Assembly: GCA_034696485.1 (NCBI GenBank)
Contig: JAQIWT010000147.1
Location: forward strand, 1 to 31,546
Reading direction: 5' to 3'
Source: Isohypsibius dastychi
Taxonomy: Eukaryota; Tardigrada; Eutardigrada; Parachela; Isohypsibiidae
Length of the DNA stretch: 31,546 nucleotides
Shown: positions 9,387-18,562 of the stretch, one piece after another
Numbering within the stretch: the stretch's first letter is position 1
Layout of the letters: each line of letters starts with the position of its first letter
Translations under genes and position numbers: made by a program
Notes under the pieces: model-generated
What the model was told of the DNA's origin: nothing
Databases searched by the model: none
Seen by the model: the letters and a program-made list of their open reading frames with translations, nothing else

Positions 9387-10700
9387 ATGAACTTGCAGAA
9401 GCTAAAAGAAAGATCACCCGAGGAACTTCTGATTTTTCAAAAGCCCGAGGTCATCAATGCGATTGAATGTGTACACCATACATTCACACTTCCAGTTGGT
9501 GGTGACAATAATGCTGAATATTTGGAGTTTTCTTTTCGTTCATCGGAATATTTTCTCGACCTCTCCAGCGTTTTTCTTTTTTTGAAATGTAAAATCGAAG
9601 GAACGAACGATGTCAAAGACACTGCTGGTCAGAAAGCAGTGGCTGGGCCAGTCAACGCGTTCTTCTATTCCCTTTTTGAACGAATCGATCTCGAGATCAA
9701 CGGCACACCATTTGAGATTGGGTTTAATAATTTACCATATAAGGGCCTTTTCAACTGTTTACTCAACTGTAGCCATGGTCTACGCAAGACAATGGCTCGT
9801 AACATTCTATGGGAGAAAGATACACCAAAATTTATGGAGGACAATGACCCCAGAAAAAATACGGGGCACAACGCAGGTTTACGAAAACGGTATCTCGAGA
9901 CTGAAAATAATCGACTCTTTGAGCTGATGGGGCGCCCAATGCACGAACTGTTTTTTCTCCAACAGTGGCTGATTCCAGATATTCATATTCGAATGAAATT
10001 GTACCGAAAAGATCCATTGTTTTGCCTGATGTCACCAACTGAAGGCGCAGCCTTTAAAATAAACTTCACGGAAGTTAAGCTTTTGTTCAATTATATCAAA
10101 GTTGACGCTAGAACACTTGCATTAACACATAAATCGTTGAATTCTACACCAGCGTCATACATCATACACAACGCAACTGACGTGAAGGACAGGCAGCTAG
10201 CACCCGGCTCGCGGAATTATTTGATCGAGAACTTTTTCTCCAACGAAAGATTACCAGATAGAGTTACATTCGCGCTTGTGTCACATGACGCATATGTTGG
10301 ATCATACCAAAAAAACCCGTTCAATTTCGTCCACTTAGGATTGGAAGAAATTTCATTAACCGTGGAAAATCAAACTCAGAAGTTTGCTCTCGATAAAGAA
10401 GGAAAAAACTACCTTCAGTTGTACACCGCCGTTGCTAGCGATACAGGCAACGATGATTTCGATACAGATCCGATGATTAAATATGATGAGCTGCTGGAAG
10501 GCACCGCGATCTATCCGTTTGAAATTGCGGGCAGCCGCAGCGGAGGGGAGCTTCAAGCTGCTCGATCTCGTAATGTTCGACTGGAACTAAAGTTTAAGCA
10601 AGCCTTCGATAAACCTGTTGAGCTGCTCTGTTTCATGGAAAGTTCCTGTATTTTGCAAATCGATAAAAACCACAAAGTCACAAAGTTTTTGCAAATGTGA
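9387..10700 (+). CDS. Polinton major capsid protein (double jelly-roll)
   Basis: 437 aa, predicted to form the hexagonal capsomers. The N-terminal strand region (YLEFSFRSSEYFLDLSSVFL) followed by GPVNAFFYSLFERIDLEINGT is the typical opening of Maverick capsid proteins, including the GP(V/I)N...LF..v.v.lNg pattern. A mid-protein LFFLQQWLIPDIHIRMKL and a second-barrel region with FVHLGLEEISL and ELKFKQAF follow. Full length and uninterrupted, with no introns. Its ATG is the first AUG on the transcript predicted from the TATA box at 9105, so the core-protein frame upstream must be read by non-AUG initiation with leaky scanning. An AATAAA at 10817 follows. Confidence 0.85.
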   Translation: MNLQKLKERSPEELLIFQKPEVINAIECVHHTFTLPVGGDNNAEYLEFSFRSSEYFLDLSSVFLFLKCKIEGTNDVKDTAGQKAVAGPVNAFFYSLFERIDLEINGTPFEIGFNNLPYKGLFNCLLNCSHGLRKTMARNILWEKDTPKFMEDNDPRKNTGHNAGLRKRYLETENNRLFELMGRPMHELFFLQQWLIPDIHIRMKLYRKDPLFCLMSPTEGAAFKINFTEVKLLFNYIKVDARTLALTHKSLNSTPASYIIHNATDVKDRQLAPGSRNYLIENFFSNERLPDRVTFALVSHDAYVGSYQKNPFNFVHLGLEEISLTVENQTQKFALDKEGKNYLQLYTAVASDTGNDDFDTDPMIKYDELLEGTAIYPFEIAGSRSGGELQAARSRNVRLELKFKQAFDKPVELLCFMESSCILQIDKNHKVTKFLQM

Positions 10701-10816
10701 AATTCTTGTATGTTTTAACATCCATTGTCTACTTTTTTTGAGTTTTTATTCACTGAATTCACCAACGAATTTTTTTGAGAAATGGAAGGTCGATGCAGTT
10801 TGGAGAAAAATGAATG

Positions 10817-10822
10817 AATAAA
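10817..10822 (+). terminator. AATAAA polyadenylation signal after capsid gene
   Basis: Canonical hexamer about 115 bases after the capsid stop, before the convergent minus-strand gene that ends at 10928. Confidence 0.55.
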
Positions 10823-10927
10823 GTTCAAAAACAGAACAAGGAAAGAGAGTTCGTTGTTCAACTAACGGGGTCAGAAAAGTTGAGTTCAGACATTAATCGC
10901 ACGAAATGACAAGAACAGTCGAATGCA

Positions 10928-11653
10928 TCAGTAAGTCTGTGCGAAAATTTGCTCAATGGTTAAACCTTTCATTGTCCTGTCCAACACGGCAATGAACAGA
11001 GCACGGATCTTCTCTTTGACATAATCATCACTTAGCGGCATTGAGTTTTGAGCAGGTGGATAGAATGGCGCATTGAATTGCTGGCTTCCTTGAGCATACA
11101 TGTTTGATGGAACGGGTTGAGAAGCATAGTTGCAGGCAGCCTGAACTTGACCAGCTGAAGTGGGGAAATATCCATCGGAGCATGAGGGCAACGTCACTTG
11201 CTCCACAGCATGGTTTTTCATCTGCCTTTTAGCTGGCGGTTCATACATAGTTGATGAGTTAGACGACGTGGCATCCAGAGCAGGTCGCAAATACTCTGCA
11301 TGCTGATGATAATTGATTGCTGAATTCATTGGAGGGAGCTGGTACATTGACAATGTTTTTCCAATGGTATCCTGGCTAGGTTTTGAAGATGGAAGGCCAG
11401 TAGGTGAAGGTGTATCGTTGCTGTCGAATGGTCCGAAAGACGCTATTAACTGATCGAATTCCTTAGCGATGTAGTTGTCCGGTGATGGGGCAACAGGCAC
11501 AACTGGTTTACTCATCACGGTAGCAAGTTTACCTTCGAGCGATGAGATACTTGCACGAAGCTTCGACATTTCCTCCTCAGCCTGCTCAGCTTTTGTGAGT
11601 TTTTTGGGTGGTGAAGGTTTGCCAGATGCACGTGCGCTACGGGGTGGCGGCAT
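10928..11653 (-). CDS. Unrecognised 241-aa protein with coiled coil
   Basis: Not assigned to a family. The N-terminus is Pro/Lys/Ser-rich (PPPRSARASGKPSPPKK) and leads into a short coiled coil (AEQAEEEMSKLRASISSLEG, about residues 22-46). A long middle section is rich in Pro, Ser, Asn and Gln and probably unstructured. The last 35 residues are predicted helical (EKIRALFIAVLDRTMKGL). A disordered middle with helical ends is compatible with a virion-assembly scaffold or tegument-like protein, but that is a guess from layout. It converges on the capsid gene and starts with an ATG at 11651-11653. It has no internal ATG-initiated alternative of similar quality. Confidence 0.65.
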   Translation of the reverse strand: MPPPRSARASGKPSPPKKLTKAEQAEEEMSKLRASISSLEGKLATVMSKPVVPVAPSPDNYIAKEFDQLIASFGPFDSNDTPSPTGLPSSKPSQDTIGKTLSMYQLPPMNSAINYHQHAEYLRPALDATSSNSSTMYEPPAKRQMKNHAVEQVTLPSCSDGYFPTSAGQVQAACNYASQPVPSNMYAQGSQQFNAPFYPPAQNSMPLSDDYVKEKIRALFIAVLDRTMKGLTIEQIFAQTY

Positions 11654-12000
11654 TATGAGATAATGGGATAAACAAAGTTTAGAAGACTTTCACACTTCAA
11701 GTTTTCAGAAAATGGAATATTAAAACGAATGGTCAGAAAATGAAAGAGTGGTTCGAAATTGCTTGTTTCAGAAGCTTAAAAGCGAATGATTCGGTATCAG
11801 ATGACCTGCCTTAAAATTAAGTGGTCTGATGATTAACTACTATTCATGAGTGCCAAACTCACTGATGATACTATCTCCTTGCAAAAGGTAGCTGAGAATG
11901 GGAATCACATCTCAAAGTTAATAATTTCGATCTTAACGCGTTTGTTCTAAGTGGCAGACATCGATTTCACACCGCATGTCTCTTTAGCTACTCGTCTACA

Positions 12001-12003
<3 letters not shown>

Positions 12004-12046
<43 letters not shown>
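12004..12046. repeat. (CA)n microsatellite
   Basis: About 21 consecutive CA dinucleotides. Length is likely to vary between copies of the element. Confidence 0.95.
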
Positions 12047-12048
<2 letters not shown>

Positions 12049-12254
12049 TCAAATGTGTGAATGTTCTTGTCCGAAAGAGTGTGAATCTCAAGTCGTAGCC
12101 AACGTAAATCGGGCCCACCTGAATTTAGTGTTCAAGTGGTTAAGATGTTCGACAAACATGGTCTATCTTTTACTTCTACATTTATGTCTATTTGCAACCC
12201 AATCTGCTGTGTCAACTGACCCCTTTTCCGATAATGTATTTCTTGAGAAGTGTG

Positions 12255-12262
12255 TATAAAAT
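12255..12262 (+). promoter_or_regulatory. TATA box upstream of RING gene
   Basis: TATAAAAT ends 36 bases before the ATG at 12299, which itself has a good context (A at -3, G at +4). Confidence 0.65.
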
Positions 12263-12298
12263 AGCTTGTATTTCCATAATCCTCACTAATCTTCAGAA

Positions 12299-12973
12299 AT
12301 GGCGCCCGAACGGACCAACCTGACCTTTTCAGTCAACAGGTTGGTCACTTTCAAACAGACATCTACCCTTGTTGAATCTGATAAATTCGAGAAAATCGAG
12401 TTTTACACTAAACATTATTTTTTAAAATCCGTAACTGGACTTCCTCGCGATGGAATTTATGCGACAATCGTGATCTGTTCCGACTGCAGCAGTTCAGTTG
12501 ACTTCCACAGATTCGGTGAAAGAACTGACGTACGCATTCATATCCAAAATGCACACTTTGAGGCTGGTATGAAAATGCTTCACCAAGTGACCGATTTAAC
12601 GATAAGCGAACTGCCGGACTACGCATCCATGCAAACCGATTTGGAGCAGCAACTTTTTCGCGTCCTTTTAGCTGCTCTTCAACGTGAGATAGAAGATGAA
12701 ATCGAAGTCGGATCAGACGATGACGAGGAGGACGAGAACCATATTGTTCATATTCCAGAGCCAGAACCCGAAATTGCAGCGGCCGCTCAGCTTGGATCAC
12801 TCGCTTGCAAGATCTGTTTCACTCGCGAAATAAAGCTGGCTTATTTTCCATGCTCTCATCTCGTCAGCTGCTTGACCTGTCACTATCTTCTTGAAGTTGA
12901 AATGGAACACCGATTGCCAAAGTGTCCAACTTGTAGACAGCTCGTCGTCATTGCCAAACGGATATTCGTTTGA
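12299..12973 (+). CDS. RING-finger protein (probable E3 ubiquitin ligase), IAP-type RING
   Basis: 224 aa. The C-terminal residues 168-224 form a C3HC4 RING: CKIC, then FPCSHLVSCLTC, then CPTC, ending the protein as in inhibitor-of-apoptosis proteins. An acidic stretch (GSDDDEEDENH, about 138-148) precedes it. Near residues 60-85 a CSDC...HIQNAH arrangement could be a C2H2-like zinc site. No BIR domain is present here, but a two-BIR protein without RING is encoded at 20419-20937. RING proteins of this type recruit E2 enzymes to ubiquitylate partners or themselves. The likely role is control of host death or immune signalling, which is inferred from family and context. Confidence 0.8.
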   Translation: MAPERTNLTFSVNRLVTFKQTSTLVESDKFEKIEFYTKHYFLKSVTGLPRDGIYATIVICSDCSSSVDFHRFGERTDVRIHIQNAHFEAGMKMLHQVTDLTISELPDYASMQTDLEQQLFRVLLAALQREIEDEIEVGSDDDEEDENHIVHIPEPEPEIAAAAQLGSLACKICFTREIKLAYFPCSHLVSCLTCHYLLEVEMEHRLPKCPTCRQLVVIAKRIFV

Positions 12974-12982
12974 GTTGATTAG

Positions 12983-12990
12983 TATATAAT
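12983..12990 (+). promoter_or_regulatory. TATA box upstream of ribonucleotide reductase R2
   Basis: TATATAAT lies 10 bases after the RING stop. A start about 28 bases downstream would put the ATG at 13011 at the very cap, favouring the ATG at 13029. Confidence 0.6.
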
Positions 12991-13028
12991 CTGTTTCTTA
13001 TGTTATTCCCATGTTTTCTTTTTTTATC

Positions 13029-13997
13029 ATGGCGGTAGAGCCGTTGTTGAAACCAAGCTGGAAAAGACTTGTAATTTTTCCTATTGAATACCATGATCTG
13101 TGGAAATTATACAAAAATTCGCTGATGAGTTTCTGGGTTGTAGAAGAGATCGATTTATCTAAGGATACCAGAGACTGGTTAACAATGTCAAAAAATGAGC
13201 AAGACCTCATTCTCAATGTTTTGGCTTTTTTCGCTGCCAGCGATGGAATTGTTTGCGAAAACCTCTGTGAAAGGTTTCTTCAAGAAGTGCAAATACCCGA
13301 GGCGAGATGTTTCTATGCTTTTCAAATATTTATGGAGTCCATCCATTCCGAGATGTACTCACTTTTAATCGACTCATATGTTCAAGATAGGGAAAAAAAA
13401 GAAAAATTGTTGAGAGCTGTCATTGAAAGCCCAAGCATCAAAAGAAAAGCTGCATGGGCGACCGACTACATCAGAGATTCAACTGCACCTTTCAGCAAAA
13501 GACTGATCGCTTTTGCGTGTGTTGAGATGATTTTTTTTTCAGGATCATTTGCAGTTTTATTTTGGTTGAAGAAGCGCGGGTTACTACCGGGACTGACTTT
13601 CTCAAATGAATTCATTTCGAGAGACGAAGGACAGCATGTCAAGTTTGCATGTGCACTTTACCATACTCTGAACGGAATTCTCGCACCAACAGAAATTGCC
13701 GATGTGGTCACTTCAGCAGTTGAAGTGGAGCTTCTGTTCTGGGAAGACGCGTTCACAGAAAATCTGCTCGGTATGAATACCCACAACATGCAACAGTATA
13801 TCAAATTTATTGCTGATAAGCTGTTGACCGACCTTCATGTGAACAAGATTTATTGTGTTGAAAATCCATTTGAGTTTATGGAGAATATCTCACTCGAACA
13901 CAAAACGAATTTTTTTGAGAAACGTGTTTCTGAGTATCGAATCTCGAGAATTGAGGATGAAACCACACATTTATTTGCGACCGACGCCGAATTTTAG
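13029..13997 (+). CDS. Ribonucleotide reductase small subunit (R2)
   Basis: 322 aa from the ATG at 13029 (an in-frame ATG at 13011 adds six residues but lies at the predicted cap). Class I R2 holds a di-iron tyrosyl radical cofactor and, with R1, makes deoxynucleotides. The ligand and radical motifs are intact: EIDLSKD (first Asp), MESIHSEMYS (Glu, His and radical Tyr), VEMIFFSGSF (Glu) and SRDEGQH (Glu, His). GLTFSNEFISRDEG and ENISLEHKTNFFEKRVSEY are strongly conserved with animal R2. The C-terminus ends ATDAEF, the acidic-Phe tail that docks to R1. No introns. No R1 is seen in the window, so it would have to pair with host R1. R2 is common in large DNA viruses but unusual cargo for a Maverick. 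Confidence 0.96.
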   Translation: MAVEPLLKPSWKRLVIFPIEYHDLWKLYKNSLMSFWVVEEIDLSKDTRDWLTMSKNEQDLILNVLAFFAASDGIVCENLCERFLQEVQIPEARCFYAFQIFMESIHSEMYSLLIDSYVQDREKKEKLLRAVIESPSIKRKAAWATDYIRDSTAPFSKRLIAFACVEMIFFSGSFAVLFWLKKRGLLPGLTFSNEFISRDEGQHVKFACALYHTLNGILAPTEIADVVTSAVEVELLFWEDAFTENLLGMNTHNMQQYIKFIADKLLTDLHVNKIYCVENPFEFMENISLEHKTNFFEKRVSEYRISRIEDETTHLFATDAEF

Positions 13998-14024
13998 TCG
14001 ATTTCTTTAATTTGTAATTGTTGT

Positions 14025-14504
14025 TCATTCACTTGACGAACACACACAGTTTTCATAATGCGATATACCTTGAGAGTGAATGTCATTAAAAAACATTGAC
14101 AGACAGACCACTTTTCCGTGTTCTGACAGAACATCAACTGATGCATACAAACAAACACCCGGTGTTTTATGACCGCGAAACACGACGCGTAATTGGTTCA
14201 AGAACTTTTCATGCTTTGCAGAATGCTGGTTGCTTGATTCTCCGTAGTCTGCCGGTTGCTTGAAATCAGGTTGTATTTTGACGGTGACTTGAACGGATTT
14301 GTCGACATTTGGTTTCGGGAAAAACTCCTTCCAGAACCTGAACTTCACTCTGAAAACGTATTCTGGGTGGTCCATTGCGACGTCCAGGAGTGATGATGAC
14401 AACTCTTTTGCTGCTTTTCGAGCACATTGTAGGATGACTTTGTCCTTTTCATCGAACAAACAGTGAACAGGATTGGTTTTTACTCGCGTTTTAATAGTGT
14501 ACAT
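14025..14504 (-). CDS. Unrecognised 159-aa protein, divergent from PolB
   Basis: Frame open on the minus strand to 14558, but the palindromic TATA box at 14547-14556 lies within the first codons, so I favour the ATG at 14504-14502 (MYTIKTRVKT). The protein is mixed alpha/beta with a basic aromatic patch (FRVKFRFWKEFFPKP) and strands near the C-terminus (GVCLYASVDVL, KVVCLSMFF). No catalytic motif or membrane segment is visible. It shares its promoter region with the DNA polymerase, suggesting co-expression with replication genes. The function is unknown. Confidence 0.6.
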   Translation of the reverse strand: MYTIKTRVKTNPVHCLFDEKDKVILQCARKAAKELSSSLLDVAMDHPEYVFRVKFRFWKEFFPKPNVDKSVQVTVKIQPDFKQPADYGESSNQHSAKHEKFLNQLRVVFRGHKTPGVCLYASVDVLSEHGKVVCLSMFFNDIHSQGISHYENCVCSSSE

Positions 14505-14546
14505 TTCTTGATTGACCAAAAATTCAAAATTTTGACCAGATGTTAG

Positions 14547-14556
14547 GTATATATAC
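14547..14556. promoter_or_regulatory. Palindromic TATA box serving two divergent genes
   Basis: GTATATATAC is its own reverse complement. It sits 40 bases before the PolB ATG (14596) on the plus strand and 43 bases before the minus-strand ATG at 14504, so one element could drive both. Confidence 0.55.
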
Positions 14557-14595
14557 ACATATGGATTGCCATTTTTCGGTTTTCAAATTTTCGTG

Positions 14596-17500
14596 ATGGA
14601 TGCACTCACCCAACTCTTTGCCACTCGAGCCTCCATCAGGAGTGTCTTGGCGCTTTATGTTCAAGTACAACACCATGAAGGATCTTACAAAATCATGAGA
14701 GAGCGAGTAATGGATCTTGAGGGAAGTGATACGTATGCAGATGATGGGATGGAAGAGATATTTACTGCTGACCCTGCAACTTGGTACACAGCTACACCAT
14801 TAAAAAGCATCCGAAGTAAAAAATATGGTCTATGGGGACAAGATCTCGAGATACTTATGAAACCTCTACCGTACACAGGGCTCAGTGATGTGTTGCCCAT
14901 TCTTTTGCGCTTATTTGAACATTTATTTCAAAACCTGACTCTGCAAGCCGGTAAAGATGATTTGATAAGGATTGTTTTGCAAAGTTCCGAGCTCGATATT
15001 CCCATATCTTTGCGAACAACGCGTAAGGAGGAGCTGAACACAGAAATGTTCTACGAAAGCTGCTGCGCTGTTCTTCAGTCCTATATGAAATTCAGCTTAA
15101 CGCACCCCATCAAAATCAATATTGTACAAATTTCTGCCCCAAAACCAGCAGGTGGTAGACATGAATCTAATCTTTCCAAGCATTTGAGAGGGAAAAAGTC
15201 AATTATCTCTGTTCGAAATGACGATGACAAGCTCTGCTTTTCACGTGCATTAGTGTGCGGTAAAGCCGTTGCTGACGGAATACCCAATCTCAGGAACAAA
15301 ACTTTATGGAAGTCCCTTTCGCGGTGTGATCAACGAAAAACGAAGCAATATTTTGAGGCACTGAAATTGCACAGAGATGCCGGCATACCGCCAGGTCCTG
15401 TGTCAATCACAGATGCGCCGCGTTTCCAAAGTTGCTTGAGTGGGTATCAAATTCGGATATTCACAAAAGAGAGTGAAAAGTCTATAATATATGCCGGCCC
15501 CCCAAGCGCTAAACAAATAAACTTGCTCTTATTCAACGACCACTACAGTGTCATCAGGAAAATTTGTCAACAAAAAGTTTGAATGCAATGTATGCAAAAT
15601 GTTCTTCGCCTCATCAAAAAAGAAGCACCGTTGCACGATGCTGTGCTACGTCTGCAAGCGGAGTAAACAGAGTTGCAAGGCTGACTCCACAGCAAGATAT
15701 TGTGAAAAATGTAACAGAAAATTCAAGAATTCATTTTGCTTCGAATCACACGCTACAATACAAATTTCGCAAGACCGTCCGCTCTGTGAAACCCATTTTG
15801 TTTGTCAAAAATGTCATAAGCATGTTGGTCGCAGGCACGAGCGTGAAAGTGGTTCAGACCATATATGTTATGAATACAAGTGCCGTAATTGCAATCTCCT
15901 TGTTCCGCCAGGGCATGAATGTTACATCATGCCGTACTCTAAGCCACCTACCCAATTCAGTGAAATAATTTTCTGTGACTTTGAGTGCGACATCAGCACC
16001 GGTATACACAAAGTGATCTGCGCAGTGGCCATGTATTCGAACGGTCAGACTTTCAAGTTTTTCGGTTCAGACACAAAATCAAGATTCTGCCAGTGGCTTC
16101 TCAGACGTGAACATCGAGGGTCCCTTGTCATTTTCCATAATCTGAGCGCCTATGATGGTAATTTTATACTACAATATCTACAAGAAAACGATATCAATCC
16201 TACACTTATCCTCAAAGGATTACGAATATTACAGATCAAAATTTCTTTGCAAAGAATTACGATAAGAGACTCACTAGCTCATCTTCCTTTTCGGCTAGCT
16301 GTTCTTCCTGCAGCGTTCGGAATTTCTGAAGTGTCTAAAGGACGATTTCCTTTTTTGTTTGCTCGAGGAACGGAAAGCTACTCTTACTGCGGGAAAATCC
16401 CAGACGAGAAATATTTCTTCGTGCAGGGAATGAACAAGAATGAACTTAGTGAATTCAGAAGCTGGTATGAATTGCAAAAGAATAAAAAATGGAATTTCCG
16501 CGAAGAAATTATCAAATATTGTGAACAGGACACGGCGGTGCTACGCTGCGTCTGTCTTAAGTATTCGCAGACAATGCGCGAACTGACTGGGTTTTGCCCA
16601 CTGAGCGAATGCGCAACACTTGCAGGATTTGTAAATCTTGTTTTCCGAGCGAAGTTTCTTGCACCAAGAACCATGGCTCTTTTGGCGCCTTCAACCACTG
16701 CGCAATGTCGAAACGTTTCATTTGAAAGTTTCGAATGGATTTATTACCTGTCGGTCAAGAATAAATCAAGAACCATCCGACATGCCAGAAATCACAGCCA
16801 ATCTGAGAAGAAGGTTTTGAATTACTATGTCGATGGAATCGATGAAAAACAAAATGTTATTTATGAGTATCAAGGGTATGTACTTCTTCAATTTACAAAT
16901 ACAATGTTAGTACTTCAAGTGTTTTTTTCAAGATGTCAATTTCACGAATGCCCGCAATGTTACGATCCAAACTCGCGGAACTATGAAGGTAGCCTCATGA
17001 GAGATCTTTACCTCAGGACAAAACGAAAAGAAAAAGCCCTGCGTGACGAGGGGTATAATTTTGTAGAAATATGGAGTTGTCAGTGGAAAAAATTCAAGAA
17101 CGAGAACGTAGAGTGCCAGGATATTCTCAGAACAATGAGCAAAATGCCCCCATTGGATGTTAGAGATGGACTGTTTGGCGGTCGATGCGAAGCGTTCGTT
17201 TTGCAAGCAACTTCTGACGAGAACACAAAAATTAAATATTTCGATGTCAATAGTCTCTATCCCTACTGCTGTCGCGATGAATTTTATCCCATCGGTTTCC
17301 CGCAGATTATTCTGGAGGGTTTTCTCGACATTTCACATTATTTTGGGATATTGCACCTCAAATTGCAACCACCAAGAGGGTTGAAATTCCCTGTCTTGCC
17401 ACAGCGTGTTAGAAACAAAACCATGTTCACGCTTTGTTGGAAGTGTTCACGAGACATAATAAATGGTGGCTGTCCTCACTCTGATGCAGAACGGGCATTC

Positions 17501-18562
17501 ACAGGAGTTTACACAACTCCGGAACTTATTCTTGCAAGAGAAAAAGGATACAAAATTATCGAAATTTTTGAAGTGTGGCATTACCCAGGGAAATCTAATA
17601 CCCTTTTCAAACCCTTCATCGACAAATTCATGCATGTCAAAGCTGCCAACTCAGGATGGCCACGTGATTGTCAATCGACAGAAATGCGAGAAGAATATCT
17701 TGCGGCTCTGAAAACCAGAGATAATGTTGAGCTGACTGCAGATCAGGTGACAACAAACCCGTCAATGCGGTTGCTTTCAAAACTTCTTTTGAACACACTA
17801 TGGGGTAAGAAATTCATTCATTTTATGCACAGTTAAAATAAAGATCTCTTAGGGCGTTTTGCGATAAGGTCGAATCTCCCGAAATTTGAGTACGTTCATG
17901 ATCCCGACCGGATGTCCAATCTTCTGTATTCAGATCAGTTTGAAATTGACTTTCTGAACATAATTTCGGAAGATTCAGTCCAGGTTCAGTATCACTGCAG
18001 AAATGAATTGGCTTGTCAGGATCTAAACAGCAACGTAGTTTACGCAAATTTTGTAACGAGTTATGCTAGAATTCTGTTGTATCGCGCTATGGACAAGATT
18101 GGAGATAACCTTTTCTATGTTGATACCGATAGCGTGTTTTTCAGTTGCGCACGGTCAAACCCATATTTAATTGAGTGCGGCCCTCATTTAGGACAATTCA
18201 AAGATGAAACAGAAGGCGAAGAAATATTAATTTGGTTGTGTGCCGGCGCGAAAACTTACTATTATCGGACTGACAAAGGTAGTGAGGTTTTCAAAGCAAA
18301 AGGCCTAACTATAGATAATCACAATACGGAGGTCTTCACTGAGATGTCTATAAAAGAGCTTATCAACGATAAGCATCTCGTCAAAAAAGTGTACAGCCCA
18401 CTAAAAATATTTCGGACAAAAGGAGATTGGAGTGTGAAATCAAGCGATCAAAGTAAGATTTTCCGGTTTACGTTCGACAAAAGGGAGATTCTCCAGGATG
18501 AAACAACCACACTCCCATTCGGATACCGTGGAATTCACAACCGGGTTAATACATCCTTTTAA
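14596..18562 (+). CDS. Protein-primed family B DNA polymerase (Polinton PolB), two introns, frame break
   Basis: Replicates the linear element by protein priming. The N-terminal part (14596-15582) ends with the GYQIRIF and NLLLFNDHYSVI segment. It is followed in another frame by a Cys/His-rich region with several zinc knuckles (CNVC, CYVC, CEKC, CQKC, CRNC). Exonuclease motifs are FCDFECD (about 15972), FHNLSAYDGNF (about 16135) and YCEQD (about 16518). Polymerase motif A is FDVNSLYP (about 17240), motif B starts at KLLLNTLWG, motif C is YVDTDS (about 18117), and a KTYYYR motif is at about 18250. Introns 16876-16932 (57 nt) and 17805-17852 (48 nt) interrupt the Cys-rich insert and motif B; the second contains an in-frame TAA. 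Near 15550-15560 the frame shifts by one base at an A-run, with no plausible intron. This is an inactivating indel, a programmed shift or an assembly error. Catalytic residues are intact. The stop overlaps the ATPase start by 65 bases. Confidence 0.92.
16876..16932 (+). other. 57-nt intron in PolB
   Basis: Donor GTATGT and acceptor TTTTTTTCAAG. It is a multiple of three with no stop, so it would be missed as a 19-residue insertion. Translating it breaks a Cys/His cluster that is otherwise typical of Polinton polymerases. Confidence 0.75.
17805..17852 (+). other. 48-nt intron in PolB
   Basis: Donor GTAAGA and acceptor CTCTTAG. It splits polymerase motif B and carries an in-frame TAA at 17834-17836. 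Coding potential resumes in the same frame right after the acceptor. Confidence 0.85.

Larger units (their letters stand above)
11654..12298. other. Spacer with CA microsatellite
   Basis: This 645-base gap separates the minus-strand coiled-coil gene from the RING gene. It holds a (CA)n run at about 12004-12046 and the TATA box at 12255. A frame crossing the CA run (11951-12259) is made of His-Thr repeats and I do not treat it as a gene. Confidence 0.6.

Noticed and set aside
11951-12259. 102-codon frame across the CA microsatellite
   Set aside because: Half of it is His-Thr repeat from the microsatellite and there is no ATG context or domain support.
14505-14558. Longer start for the minus-strand gene divergent from PolB
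   Set aside because: The extra 18 codons overlap the palindromic TATA box, so they are probably upstream of the transcript start.
15541-15582. An intron explaining the PolB frame change
   Set aside because: The only nearby GT...AG pair is 10 bases long and would delete conserved residues; a one-base change is simpler.
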